From Sphingopyxis witflariensis (GTDB lineage Bacteria; Pseudomonadota; Alphaproteobacteria; Sphingomonadales; Sphingomonadaceae), in assembly GCF_002205635.1 (NCBI RefSeq), contig NZ_NISJ01000008.1:122321-186320 (forward strand): a stretch of DNA of 64,000 nucleotides. The letters run 5' to 3'. The position numbers and the translations under genes are program-made. Position 1 is the stretch's first letter. Every line of letters starts with the position of its first letter. The notes below the pieces were generated by a model. It made no database searches. It worked only from the letters and a program-made list of their open reading frames with translations, and was not told where the DNA came from. This document shows positions 44,263-51,694 of the stretch, in pieces.

Positions 44263-45327
44263 ATGCCCCTTCTAGAAGCCCGCAAAACCTACAAGCCCTT
44301 CGAATATCCGTGGGCGTTCGATTTCTGGAAGCGCCAGCAGCAGATCCATTGGGTTCCCGAGGAAGTGCCGCTGGGCGAGGATTGCCGCGACTGGGCGCAA
44401 AAGATCAGCGATCACGAACGCAACCTGCTCACGCAGATTTTCCGCTTCTTCACCCAGGCCGATATCGAGGTGCAGGATTGCTACCACGACAAATATGGCC
44501 GCGTGTTCAAGCCGACCGAAATCAAGATGATGCTGACCGCGTTCAGCAACATGGAAACCGTGCATATCGCGGCCTATTCGCACCTGCTCGACACCATCGG
44601 CATGCCCGAGAGCGAATATGGCATGTTCCTCGAATATGACGAGATGCGCGCCAAGCACGACTATATGCAGCAGTTCGGCGTCGACAATGACGAGGATATT
44701 GCGCGCACCCTCGCGATGTTCGGCGGCTTTACCGAAGGCTTGCAGCTCTTCGCCAGCTTCGCGATGCTGATGAACTTCCCGCGCTTCAACAAGATGAAGG
44801 GCATGGGCCAGATCGTCAGCTGGTCGATCCGCGACGAAAGCCTCCACTGCGAAGGCATCATCAAGCTGTTCCACACCTTCACCAAGGAACGCGACTGCCT
44901 GACCAAGGCGGTGAAGGAAGACATCATCGACACCTGCCAGAAAACGGTGCGGCTCGAGGATGCGTTCATCGACCTCGCGTTCGAACAGGGCCCGGTCCCC
45001 GGCATGACGCCCAAGGAAATCAAGCGCTACATCCGCTACATCGCCGACTGGCGCCTCGGCCAGCTCGGCTTCGCACCCATCTACATGATCGAGGAACACC
45101 CCCTCCCCTGGCTCGCCCCGCTGCTCAACGGCGTCGAGCACGCCAACTTCTTCGAAACGCGCGCGACCGAGTATAGCAAGGGCGCGACCCGCGGCGAGTG
45201 GAACAATGTCTGGTCGAGCTTCGACAGCCGCAAAAAGGCCAAAGACAGCGACACCGCCCCCGCAATCAATGACGCCGAAAGCGACGGCGAGGACATGTTC
45301 AAAGCCGCCGGCATCGCCGCCGAATAA
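44263..45327 (+). CDS. nrdB: Class I ribonucleotide reductase, beta (radical) subunit
   Basis: 354 aa. Dinuclear metal ligands are Asp67 (QADIEVQD), Glu98 and His101 (ETVHIAAYSH), Glu158 (FTEGL), Glu192 and His195 (RDESLHCEG). Tyr105 is in the position of the E. coli tyrosyl radical. This makes it a class Ia-type, tyrosyl-radical subunit. No ATP-cone at the N-terminus. The C-terminal acidic tail ending GEDMFKAAGIAAE differs from the usual interaction tail sequence, so the alpha-binding end is worth noting. Confidence 0.94.
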   Translation: MPLLEARKTYKPFEYPWAFDFWKRQQQIHWVPEEVPLGEDCRDWAQKISDHERNLLTQIFRFFTQADIEVQDCYHDKYGRVFKPTEIKMMLTAFSNMETVHIAAYSHLLDTIGMPESEYGMFLEYDEMRAKHDYMQQFGVDNDEDIARTLAMFGGFTEGLQLFASFAMLMNFPRFNKMKGMGQIVSWSIRDESLHCEGIIKLFHTFTKERDCLTKAVKEDIIDTCQKTVRLEDAFIDLAFEQGPVPGMTPKEIKRYIRYIADWRLGQLGFAPIYMIEEHPLPWLAPLLNGVEHANFFETRATEYSKGATRGEWNNVWSSFDSRKKAKDSDTAPAINDAESDGEDMFKAAGIAAE

Positions 45328-45338
45328 GCCATCCTCTT

Positions 45339-45467
45339 AACCCCTCCCGCAAGCGAGTTTCAGGTCGGTCATGCCCCCGGCATGACCTAAACAGTCCGGG
45401 GGACTGTTTACCTGAAACTGGGCAGCGAGACTTGCGAACTTGTTCGCTAGTCGCAGCGGGGTGGGCT
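45339..45467. repeat. Palindromic repeat, family B, copy 3, interrupted
   Basis: Starts cCCCTCCCGCAAGCG and resumes gggcagcgagacttgcgaac, then ctagtcgcagcggggtgggct. Compared with 36197-36333 the ggag right of the first arm is missing and a 64-base cloverleaf element occupies the site. Confidence 0.85.
45356..45419. repeat. 64-nt cloverleaf (three-way junction) element nested in repeat B
   Basis: Outer stem AGTTTCAGGT (45356-45365) with ACCTGAAACT (45410-45419), perfect. Hairpin 1: GGTCATGCC (45367-45375), loop CCC, GGCATGACC (45379-45387). Hairpin 2: AACAGTCC (45390-45397), loop GGG, GGACTGTT (45401-45408). The two loops, CCC and GGG, are complementary. Confidence 0.9.
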
Positions 45468-45514
45468 AATGAGCCACAAAACACCCCCCCGCCAAAAAAA
45501 GCAGAAGAACCCAA

Positions 45515-45739
45515 ATGACCGAAAAACAGAAGCTCATCATCCTCAGCCAGCCGCAGCGCGCGACGCTCGAAGGCCTGTCGAACCGCCGCCCCCAACTCCC
45601 CACCGACCCGATCCGCGACGAACTCGTCACGCTGGGACTGGTGGTGAAGCAGGGCGCGAAATGGGCGCTGACCCCACAGGGCAAGAAGGTGCTGGCGGCA
45701 GGCTCGAACCGGCGCAATGCGGGCGGATTTTCGGTTTAG
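45515..45739 (+). CDS. Small winged-helix-like protein, 74 aa
   Basis: MTEKQKLIILSQPQRATLEG then DELVTLGLVVKQGAKWALTP and QGKKVLAAG: the middle and end resemble the third helix and wing of a MarR-like winged helix. A short protein with good coding bias, placed after nrdB and the nested repeat. No definite family; DNA binding is speculative. Confidence 0.6.
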   Translation: MTEKQKLIILSQPQRATLEGLSNRRPQLPTDPIRDELVTLGLVVKQGAKWALTPQGKKVLAAGSNRRNAGGFSV

Positions 45740-45850
45740 AAATCGCAAAAGGATATCTAGTTAACGTTACTGCGGGCCGAACCTAGGTATCTTGAATGAT
45801 TTGATGCGTGGATTTACCCTCGCCCTTCACGAGGGAGAGGGGTTAAGACT

Positions 45851-46861
45851 TTGCCTGATATTGTCAGTTTCAAATTTGAGGGAAAGCTCGCGAGCGAAAA
45901 TCGCATGGACTTCTATGAAGTTTCGCGATTTCAGTACGCTGCTTCACGCTTAGCGGTAAAGCTAGATCACTTTCGCCGTAACGGGAATTTTCCTGATAGG
46001 GTTACTCGCCAAGCGAATATGGAGATCGATTTAAGACCCTATGAAGTAGGGTCTTTCGTTATCGAAGTCGTGGCCCCCGCATTAGCAGCAGCCGCGCCTC
46101 TACTAATTGAGCTACCCCTAAGCTCTCTCTGGACTTACGTTGTAGAACGCGTGTTCAGGCCAGTAGAAGACGACAATCTTCGACAAGCACTTTCAACCCA
46201 GCGCGAACTGTTAGAACTCTTCGAAAATAGGATTGCCGGCCAAGAGCAATTAATGCAGCGGACGTTGGACCTGCTTATGGAAACCCGCGCCCGAGGCGAG
46301 GCGCTAAGTGATCAGAATAACGAGCTGTACGAAAGGCTATTGGCTGAAACGACGCGTCGGGCATATCTCGAAGGAAGGCAAGACGAACTTAGGCAAATAT
46401 CTGACGAGCAGGATGCGCGTCTGATGAAGATGGCAACGCCTCTTCTAAAAGAAATGTCTGTGCCTCTTCGCCGAAGCGCGCAGCGTGCTAAAATTCTCGT
46501 TGGAGACGAAAAAGGTCAAATCCCCATTCTTTCTGCCAATCGAATGCAGATCGAAGAGGTAGAGTTGAGCGTCGTTGATCCGGAGATTCAAGTCGTTTTG
46601 ATTGGCATAGTTCAATATAACAAGGAAACTGGATGGGGAAGATTCAGGAATCCAGAATGGAATGGCCTTGCTTCATTTTCCGTGTCCGCAGATCGAAAAG
46701 ATAGGCTTCGCAGAGACCTTCTGGAAGCAATGGATCTTCCAGAAACCTATGTCTCTGCGTATTACGTAAAAACGCCTCAAGGAGAAAATCTACGACTCAT
46801 TGTCGTTGATATCGTCGATATTGAAAGAGCGGAAGCTGGTCTTCCTCAATATGACCTGTAG
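45851..46861 (+). CDS. Orphan AT-rich protein, coiled-coil centre, 336 aa
   Basis: TTG start 45851 behind an SD-like gagagggg; ATG 45905 is the first in-frame ATG. N-terminal domain KFEGKLASENRMDFYEVSRF with LAVKLDHFRR, then a hydrophobic Ala/Leu segment (about 75-100), a coiled coil (about 110-215, rich in Glu/Arg/Leu) and a C-terminal beta-rich part (LIGIVQYNKETGWGRFRN). Codons such as tta, aga and ata are common here and rare in neighbours, so it was probably acquired. I recall similar sensor-like orphan proteins in other bacteria but cannot name a function. Confidence 0.8.
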   Translation: MPDIVSFKFEGKLASENRMDFYEVSRFQYAASRLAVKLDHFRRNGNFPDRVTRQANMEIDLRPYEVGSFVIEVVAPALAAAAPLLIELPLSSLWTYVVERVFRPVEDDNLRQALSTQRELLELFENRIAGQEQLMQRTLDLLMETRARGEALSDQNNELYERLLAETTRRAYLEGRQDELRQISDEQDARLMKMATPLLKEMSVPLRRSAQRAKILVGDEKGQIPILSANRMQIEEVELSVVDPEIQVVLIGIVQYNKETGWGRFRNPEWNGLASFSVSADRKDRLRRDLLEAMDLPETYVSAYYVKTPQGENLRLIVVDIVDIERAEAGLPQYDL

Positions 46862-46899
46862 TTTAGGTGACAGGTGCAACAACTCTCACCCGCGCGTGG

Positions 46900-46980
46900 A
46901 TGCCGGATCAAGTCCGGCATGACGATAGAAATGTCCATTCCAACCCCATCTTCGTCACCCCGGACTTGATCCGGGGTCCA
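46900..46980. repeat. Palindromic repeat, family D, copy 2
   Basis: ATGCCGGATCAAGTCCGGCATGACG on the left half and CGTCACCCCGGACTTGATCC then GGGGTCCA on the right. The right half continues into a stretch that is repeated after the IS30 element (ccctagcctccaccccatgcac). Confidence 0.85.
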
Positions 46981-47002
46981 TCGCCGCCCTAGCCTCCACC
47001 CC

Positions 47003-47317
47003 ATGCACGCCGACTTCCAGCCCTGCGCCTATATCATGACCAGCGCGCGCCAGGGCACGCTCTACACCGGCGTGACCTCGCACCTGATCCAGCGCATCGT
47101 CCAGCACCGCGACGGCAGCTTCGACGGCTTCACAAAACGCTACGGCGTCAAAACGCTCGTCTGGTTCGAACTCGCCGGAACGATGCACGGCGCGATCACG
47201 CGCGAGAAGCAGATCAAGAACTGGCAGCGGAAGTGGAAGATCGACCTGATCGAGGCGGCGAACCCGGAGTGGCGCGATCTGGCTGAGGAATTGGGATTGC
47301 CGCCGCTGGGTGAGTGA
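47003..47317 (+). CDS. GIY-YIG nuclease superfamily protein, copy 1
   Basis: 104 aa, a single GIY-YIG (YhbQ/URI-like) domain. AYIMTSARQGTLYTGVTSHL aligns with the GIY...YIG strands, IQRIVQHRDG supplies the catalytic Arg, and REKQIKNWQRKWK the conserved Asn/Lys region. The family includes small stand-alone nucleases of uncertain role. It differs from the copy at 48439-48753 at 7 of 104 residues by direct count. Confidence 0.87.
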   Translation: MHADFQPCAYIMTSARQGTLYTGVTSHLIQRIVQHRDGSFDGFTKRYGVKTLVWFELAGTMHGAITREKQIKNWQRKWKIDLIEAANPEWRDLAEELGLPPLGE

Positions 47318-47368
47318 TGCCCGCTGGCCGCACCTCCCCCCGTTATCCCGGACCGCCCCCCTCATTCG

Positions 47369-48364
47369 TCACCCCGGACTTGATCCGGGTGTGGATTCAC
47401 ATTTGAAGTGCAACGTGCGGAAGGTTTCGGCTGGGGTTTTGAATCCGAGGCATTTTCTGGGTGTGTTGTTGTAGTTTGCGATGATGGCGTCGATGGCTTT
47501 GGCTGACAAGTCGTCGAGGTTGGTTTTTCGGGGCAGGTTGCGGCGCAGCCTGCCGATGGCGTTTTCGACACCGCCTTTCTGCCATGGAGCGTGCGGATCG
47601 CAGAAGTAGGCGTTGAGGCCGAGCTGCTGTTCGATGCGGTGATGGCGGGTAAATTCGGTGCCATTGTCGAAGGTGATCGAGCGTCGCAGCGCGGCTGGCA
47701 GGGGTCTCAGCATCCCGACGAGCGCGTCGGCGACGGGATCGGCCTTGAGGCTGGCCTGACGCAGGGCGATGGCGATCCGCGAGTGGCGTTCATGGGCGAT
47801 CAGGATCGCCTGTCCCGAAGTGGAGAAGAGCATGGCATCGGCCTCCCAATGGCCTGCCTGCTTGCGGGTGGCGATGCTGTCGGGGCGGTCGTGGACCGAG
47901 AGACGGTCGGTATAGCGCGGCCAGCCGCCCTTGGTGCGCCAGCCGCGCTTGTACTTGGCGCGCGGGAGGTAGAAGCGCCAGCGCCGGTCGTTGGTGCGTT
48001 TGAGCTGGGCATAGACGAAGCGGTAGATGGTCTCATGGCTGATGACCTGATGGCCTTGTTCATGGGCCAGACGCCCCGCCACCTGCTCAGGCGACCAGCC
48101 CTGCGCGAGCCGGTCGAGCACTTGTTCACGCAAGGCATCGTCACGCTCGAGCCGCGTCCCGGTCCAGCGCCGAGCATCGGCCTGCGCCTGCGCATAGGCA
48201 GGCTGGTAACCGACCTTGGCTCCACAGTTGCGCTTCAACTCGCGCGCGATGGTCGACGGCTGGCGATCCAGAGCTGTAGCGATCTGCCGGATCGATTGCT
48301 CGTCTTCATAAAGACGGGCAATCGAACAGCGCTCCTCAATCGATAACTGACGGTATCTCGACAT
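47369..48364 (-). CDS. IS30-family transposase
   Basis: 331 aa. N-terminal HTH region MSRYRQLSIEERCSIARLYE, then a DDE domain with HWEADAMLFS, SITFDNGTEFTRHH and WQKGGVENAIGRLRR carrying the D, D and E. The frame continues through the left inverted repeat of the element and stops at 47369-47371, about 20 bases into flanking DNA; the last residues (PGSSPG) come from repeat D. Otherwise intact, so probably active. Confidence 0.94.
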   Translation of the reverse strand: MSRYRQLSIEERCSIARLYEDEQSIRQIATALDRQPSTIARELKRNCGAKVGYQPAYAQAQADARRWTGTRLERDDALREQVLDRLAQGWSPEQVAGRLAHEQGHQVISHETIYRFVYAQLKRTNDRRWRFYLPRAKYKRGWRTKGGWPRYTDRLSVHDRPDSIATRKQAGHWEADAMLFSTSGQAILIAHERHSRIAIALRQASLKADPVADALVGMLRPLPAALRRSITFDNGTEFTRHHRIEQQLGLNAYFCDPHAPWQKGGVENAIGRLRRNLPRKTNLDDLSAKAIDAIIANYNNTPRKCLGFKTPAETFRTLHFKCESTPGSSPG

Positions 48365-48408
48365 GGCAACACCTGTGTGAGGTGTTGCACTTCGTTTGTG
48401 AACTCAGG
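47390..48408 (-). mobile_element. IS30-family insertion sequence, about 1019 bp
   Basis: Terminal inverted repeats of about 25 bp: left tgtggattcac then atttGAAGTGCAAC, right (reverse complement) cctgagttcac then aaacGAAGTGCAAC, 18 of 25 matching. A GGG on each side (47387-47389 and 48409-48411) fits a 3-bp target duplication; removing the element and one GGG restores the repeat D sequence gatccggggtcca found at 46968-46980. Confidence 0.88.
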
Positions 48409-48438
48409 GGGGTCCATCGCCCCCCTAGCCTCCACCCC

Positions 48439-48753
48439 ATGCACGCCGACTTCCAGCCCTGCGCCTATATCATGGCCAGCGCGCGCTACGGCACGCTCTA
48501 CACCGGCGTCACCTCGCACCTGATCCAGCGCATCTGCCAGCACCGCGACGGCAGCTTCGACGGCTTCACAAAACGTTACGGTGTCAAAACGCTCGTCTGG
48601 TTCGAACTCGCCGGGACGATGTACGGCGCGATCACGCGCGAGAAACAGATCAAGAATTGGCAGCGGAAGTGGAAGATCGCGTTGATCGAGGCGGCGAACC
48701 CCGATTGGCGCGATCTGGCGGAAGAACTGGGACTGCCGCCGCTGGGTGGGTGA
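48439..48753 (+). CDS. GIY-YIG nuclease superfamily protein, copy 2
   Basis: 104 aa, same domain as copy 1, beginning MHADFQPCAYIM. Substitutions are T/A, Q/Y, V/C, H/Y, D/A, E/D and E/G. The upstream 25-30 bases also match those of copy 1, so a unit of repeat D half plus gene was duplicated, and the IS30 later split the second repeat. The start is set at ATG 48439 by comparison with copy 1. Confidence 0.87.
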   Translation: MHADFQPCAYIMASARYGTLYTGVTSHLIQRICQHRDGSFDGFTKRYGVKTLVWFELAGTMYGAITREKQIKNWQRKWKIALIEAANPDWRDLAEELGLPPLGG

Positions 48754-48778
48754 GGCCTACTGCCCGTACCTCTCTCTT

Positions 48779-48850
48779 CGTCATCCCGGACTTGATCCGG
48801 GATCCATGCGGCGGCGCGGGAATGGACCCCGGATCAAGTCCGGGGTGACG
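48779..48850. repeat. Palindromic repeat, family D, copy 4
   Basis: CGTCATCCCGGACTTGATCC ... CCCCGGATCAAGTCCGGGGTGACG. Lies after GIY-YIG copy 2. The rest of the 48754-49002 gap shows nothing recognisable. Confidence 0.88.
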
Positions 48851-49002
48851 AAAGAGGGGGTGGCGCTTCTTATCGTCTTGTCTTCGCGCCCTCACGCAAA
48901 ATCCAACCTCCGCACCGCGCCGCACGCCCCCAAATCCTATTTCGTACGCCCCACCCCAAAAACCTCTGTCCTACATTATTCGCTTATGCTCCAAACTGGC
49001 AG

Positions 49003-49722
49003 ATGAGCCACATCACCCCCTCGCCCGACGCGGCCCCCGCCCCCACGTCTCAATCCGCGCTCGACGCGCACGGCCACGACCCCGCCGCCTATGACTGGGT
49101 GCCGGTGCTGAAAAAGCGCCGCAAGGACGGCTGGTCGCCCGACCGCCAGCGCGCCTTTATCGAGGCGCTGGCCGACTGCGGATCGGTCATCACCGCCGCG
49201 CAATGTGTCGGCATGTCCGAATCCTCCGCCTATCGCCTGCGCCGCGCGCCGGGGGCGGAGGCGTTCGACCGCGCCTGGTCGGCCGCGATCGATGCGGCGT
49301 CGAAGAAATTGCTCGATGCCGCCTTCGAACGCGCGCTGGTCGGCACCGACGAGCCGGTGTTCGACCGTAAAGGCCGCCGCATCGGCCGCCGCCTGCGCCA
49401 GAGCGACCGCTTGCTGATGTTCCTGATCCGCGCCTATGGCCCAGATCGGTTTCGGGACGTCGCCGCCCGCCGAACCGAGCCGGCCCCAGCCGCTACCCCG
49501 GTAGCCGAGGCGTTGGTCCATCTGCACCCCGCACCGCCCGCTGCTCCCGAAGCGTTGATGGCCCCCGACGATCTCGCGGTGGCGCTGGAAATTGCCGATA
49601 TGGGCGACGGGGTGCTGCCGCACTGGTATCGCGACGACCGTGGCGAAGCGGTCCCGGCAACCCCGGCCTCCGAACCCCCGGCGATGCCGATGCAGGATGA
49701 TCATGGGGCTGAACTTGACTGA
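49003..49722 (+). CDS. Putative HTH DNA-binding protein (terminase-small-subunit-like), 239 aa
   Basis: A disordered N-terminus (Pro/Ala rich, about 30 residues) is followed by WSPDRQRAFIEALADCGSVI and TAAQCVGMSESSAYRLRRAP, a helix-turn-helix reminiscent of phage terminase small subunits or resolvase-type HTH. Then a helical stretch (AWSAAIDAASKKLLDAAFER) and a Pro/Ala-rich C-terminus. No other phage genes are nearby. Function unknown; it could regulate transcription. Confidence 0.75.
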   Translation: MSHITPSPDAAPAPTSQSALDAHGHDPAAYDWVPVLKKRRKDGWSPDRQRAFIEALADCGSVITAAQCVGMSESSAYRLRRAPGAEAFDRAWSAAIDAASKKLLDAAFERALVGTDEPVFDRKGRRIGRRLRQSDRLLMFLIRAYGPDRFRDVAARRTEPAPAATPVAEALVHLHPAPPAAPEALMAPDDLAVALEIADMGDGVLPHWYRDDRGEAVPATPASEPPAMPMQDDHGAELD

Positions 49723-49753
49723 ACTTTGGCACCGCCAGAGCGCCTCCCGCCGC

Positions 49754-50239
49754 TCAATTCATCGCCGACCCCGCCGGAAACCCCCGCATCCCCGCCACGG
49801 CGAACTGCACCGCGCCGCGCACCGCCTCGGGCGAATCCTCGAGCAGATAGAGCTTCACCAGCTCGCGCGTCACCTCGCTGTCGTCATCGACGACCAGCCG
49901 CAGCGACGCGATGCCGATCTCGCTGCGCACAATGACGACGTCGCGGATCAGCGACAGCGGCCAGCTTTCGTCGCCGCGGTACAGCCGTGCGCCATCGTGG
50001 AAGATATAGCGGTTCCGCTGGCGCCACAGGCGCGCAAAATGCGCGAGGCCGACCGCCGCCGCGACGATCAGCGCCGTGACCACCAGATCGCCGAACAACA
50101 GGCCCAGCAGGATGCCCTCCACATCGTCGCTCCACCCCAGCACATCGAGGCGATGCGCGACCAGCCCGACAATCGCCAGCGCGCACAGCAACTGCCCCAC
50201 CAGCAGCGGCTTCGCCTTGAGCCGCCCCATCACAATCAT
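49754..50239 (-). CDS. Membrane protein, two TM segments plus PH-like C-terminal part
   Basis: 161 aa from ATG 50239 (ATG 50260 and 50302 are in frame upstream). TM1 LLVGQLLCALAIVGLVAHRL, TM2 ILLGLLFGDLVVTALIVAAA. The cytosolic C-terminus YIFHDGARLYRGDESWPLSL and IRDVVIVRSEIGIASLRLVV resembles small PH-like (bPH) membrane proteins. Function unknown. Confidence 0.7.
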   Translation of the reverse strand: MIVMGRLKAKPLLVGQLLCALAIVGLVAHRLDVLGWSDDVEGILLGLLFGDLVVTALIVAAAVGLAHFARLWRQRNRYIFHDGARLYRGDESWPLSLIRDVVIVRSEIGIASLRLVVDDDSEVTRELVKLYLLEDSPEAVRGAVQFAVAGMRGFPAGSAMN

Positions 50240-50414
50240 TCTCGAACCCCAATGCGTCATCGCTGCACAAGATAGCAGCGCCGCCGCGCGATGCCAGTGC
50301 AAGCCGCATCCCCGCGAAAATCCGCCCGCGCCGAACCGGATGCAGCCGCGCGACTGATCACTTGCCTCACCGCACCCTTACTGTATGATGCCAGCAACAC
50401 AGCAGGAAGTCACC

Positions 50415-50933
50415 ATGTCCGTCACCGCCCTCACCCTCGCCGCCGCTCTCGCCACTACGGCGCCCGCCGCTGCCGCCATGCCCCAGGGCGAAGCGCTCAC
50501 CCGGCAGATCGCCGAAAATGACACGCGCCTCTTCCGGGCGGTCTTCGAAGGGTGCGATCCGCGAGCGCTCCCCGACCTGCTTACCCCCGGTTACCGCATG
50601 ATCCATGACAAGGACGGGCTCGCGATCGCCGACCGCGCCGCCTTTGTCGCGAGCATGGAAAGGCAATGCGCCGCGCGGGCACCCGGCGGCGACAATGCGG
50701 GTTACCGGAATCGCCGCCAGCTCGTCCCCGGATCGCGTACTATCCGTCCGATGGGTGACTGGGGCGCGCTCGAAGAGGCGTCGCATATCTTCTTCGAATG
50801 GAATGCGAAGGAAAGCCGCTGGGACATGGTCGGCGGCGCGCGATACATGCACGTCTGGCAATGGATGCCGACCGAAGCCCGCTTCCGCCTGTCCGAAAGC
50901 CTCAGTTACGACCATGGCGCCGCGGCGCCCTAA
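50415..50933 (+). CDS. Secreted NTF2/SnoaL-like (DUF4440-type) protein
   Basis: 172 aa. Signal peptide 1-~22 (LTLAAALATTAPAAAAM). The mature part LTRQIAENDTRLFRAVFEGC then DLLTPGYRMIHDKDGLAI resembles the DUF4440 cone fold, a possible small-molecule binding or hydrolase scaffold. SD caggaag precedes ATG 50415. No catalytic residues can be assigned. Confidence 0.75.
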   Translation: MSVTALTLAAALATTAPAAAAMPQGEALTRQIAENDTRLFRAVFEGCDPRALPDLLTPGYRMIHDKDGLAIADRAAFVASMERQCAARAPGGDNAGYRNRRQLVPGSRTIRPMGDWGALEEASHIFFEWNAKESRWDMVGGARYMHVWQWMPTEARFRLSESLSYDHGAAAP

Positions 50934-51035
50934 GCCCCATAAGACCGGCCGCCGCGCGCGCACGGCGAAATGCCCGCGCGGCTTTGAACCCGCCCGCCCA
51001 TCCATGCTATGCTGGCCAGCGAAAGGAGAAAGCCC

Positions 51036-51185
51036 ATGCAGGCCGTAACCGAAGGCGACCGCCGCAAGGAGGTCCGCGTGCTGCTCGACCAGATTCGCAC
51101 GCATCCCGAACGCGACTGGACGCAGGCGCGCCAGCGCATCACGATCCTCAACAAGCTGATCGGCGGCGCGGCCAAGCCGCACTGA
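51036..51185 (+). CDS. Small conserved-looking protein, 49 aa
   Basis: Starts at ATG 51036 behind a strong SD (aaggag 51023-51028). The peptide contains DRRKEVRVLLDQIRTHPERD and WTQARQRITILNKLIGG, an amphipathic helical pattern. The stop is followed 15 bases later by a hairpin terminator, so it forms a neat transcription unit. Function unknown. Confidence 0.65.
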   Translation: MQAVTEGDRRKEVRVLLDQIRTHPERDWTQARQRITILNKLIGGAAKPH

Positions 51186-51200
51186 TCACGCACAGGAAAA

Positions 51201-51229
51201 TGGCCCGCCCCGAGGGGCAGGGCGGGCCA
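51201..51229. terminator. Hairpin terminator
   Basis: TGGCCCGCC (51201-51209) pairs with GGCGGGCCA (51221-51229), with aaaa before and tttcag after. Lies between convergent genes. Confidence 0.8.
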
Positions 51230-51284
51230 GTTTCAGTGCCGACGCGCCCGATTGCGCCGCCGGCTCTCTGTTATCTCAGAATCG

Positions 51285-51542
51285 CTATTCGGCCTCTTCG
51301 AACAGGCTGGCCGCATTGGCGGCGGTCGCCGAAAGGCGCACTATGTCGCCGTCGACCGATGCGACGAGGCCGGCGGGCAGATAATGATGCTTCGCGCCTT
51401 CGCCATCCTCGGCCTGCGGGCTGTCGGCCTTGGTCAGCTTGATGCGTTCGCCGTCGAGATGGTCGACGGTGCCGACATGGACGCCGTCGGCGCCGACAAC
51501 ATTCATATTTTCCTTGATCGCGCTATGGTCATGCTCGGCCAT
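51285..51542 (-). CDS. DUF2171 family protein
   Basis: 85 aa. AIKENMNVVGADGVHVGTVD then DGERIKLTKADS is the DUF2171 pattern (often with a PRC-barrel-like fold). ATG 51542 has AGGAG 8 bases upstream and is preferred to ATG 51548. Small acidic cytoplasmic protein; function unknown. Confidence 0.8.
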   Translation of the reverse strand: MAEHDHSAIKENMNVVGADGVHVGTVDHLDGERIKLTKADSPQAEDGEGAKHHYLPAGLVASVDGDIVRLSATAANAASLFEEAE

Positions 51543-51694
51543 TGTCATTCTCCTTGGCGCAGCCCGGGAGGAATCGCCCTCGGGCGCCATGCCGATCATA
51601 CGCCCCGACGTGGCTTTCGATCCACCCCGTCCGACGACCCGCCCCAAAGCCGCGCCCGCTTCCCATTCGCGGCGCAAAGGCCTAGCCTGACGCC

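Noticed and set aside
46900..48850. CRISPR array from recurring gatcaagtccgg strings
   Set aside because: Spacing is irregular, units are inverted repeats and they also occur singly at 32121; this is palindromic repeat family D.
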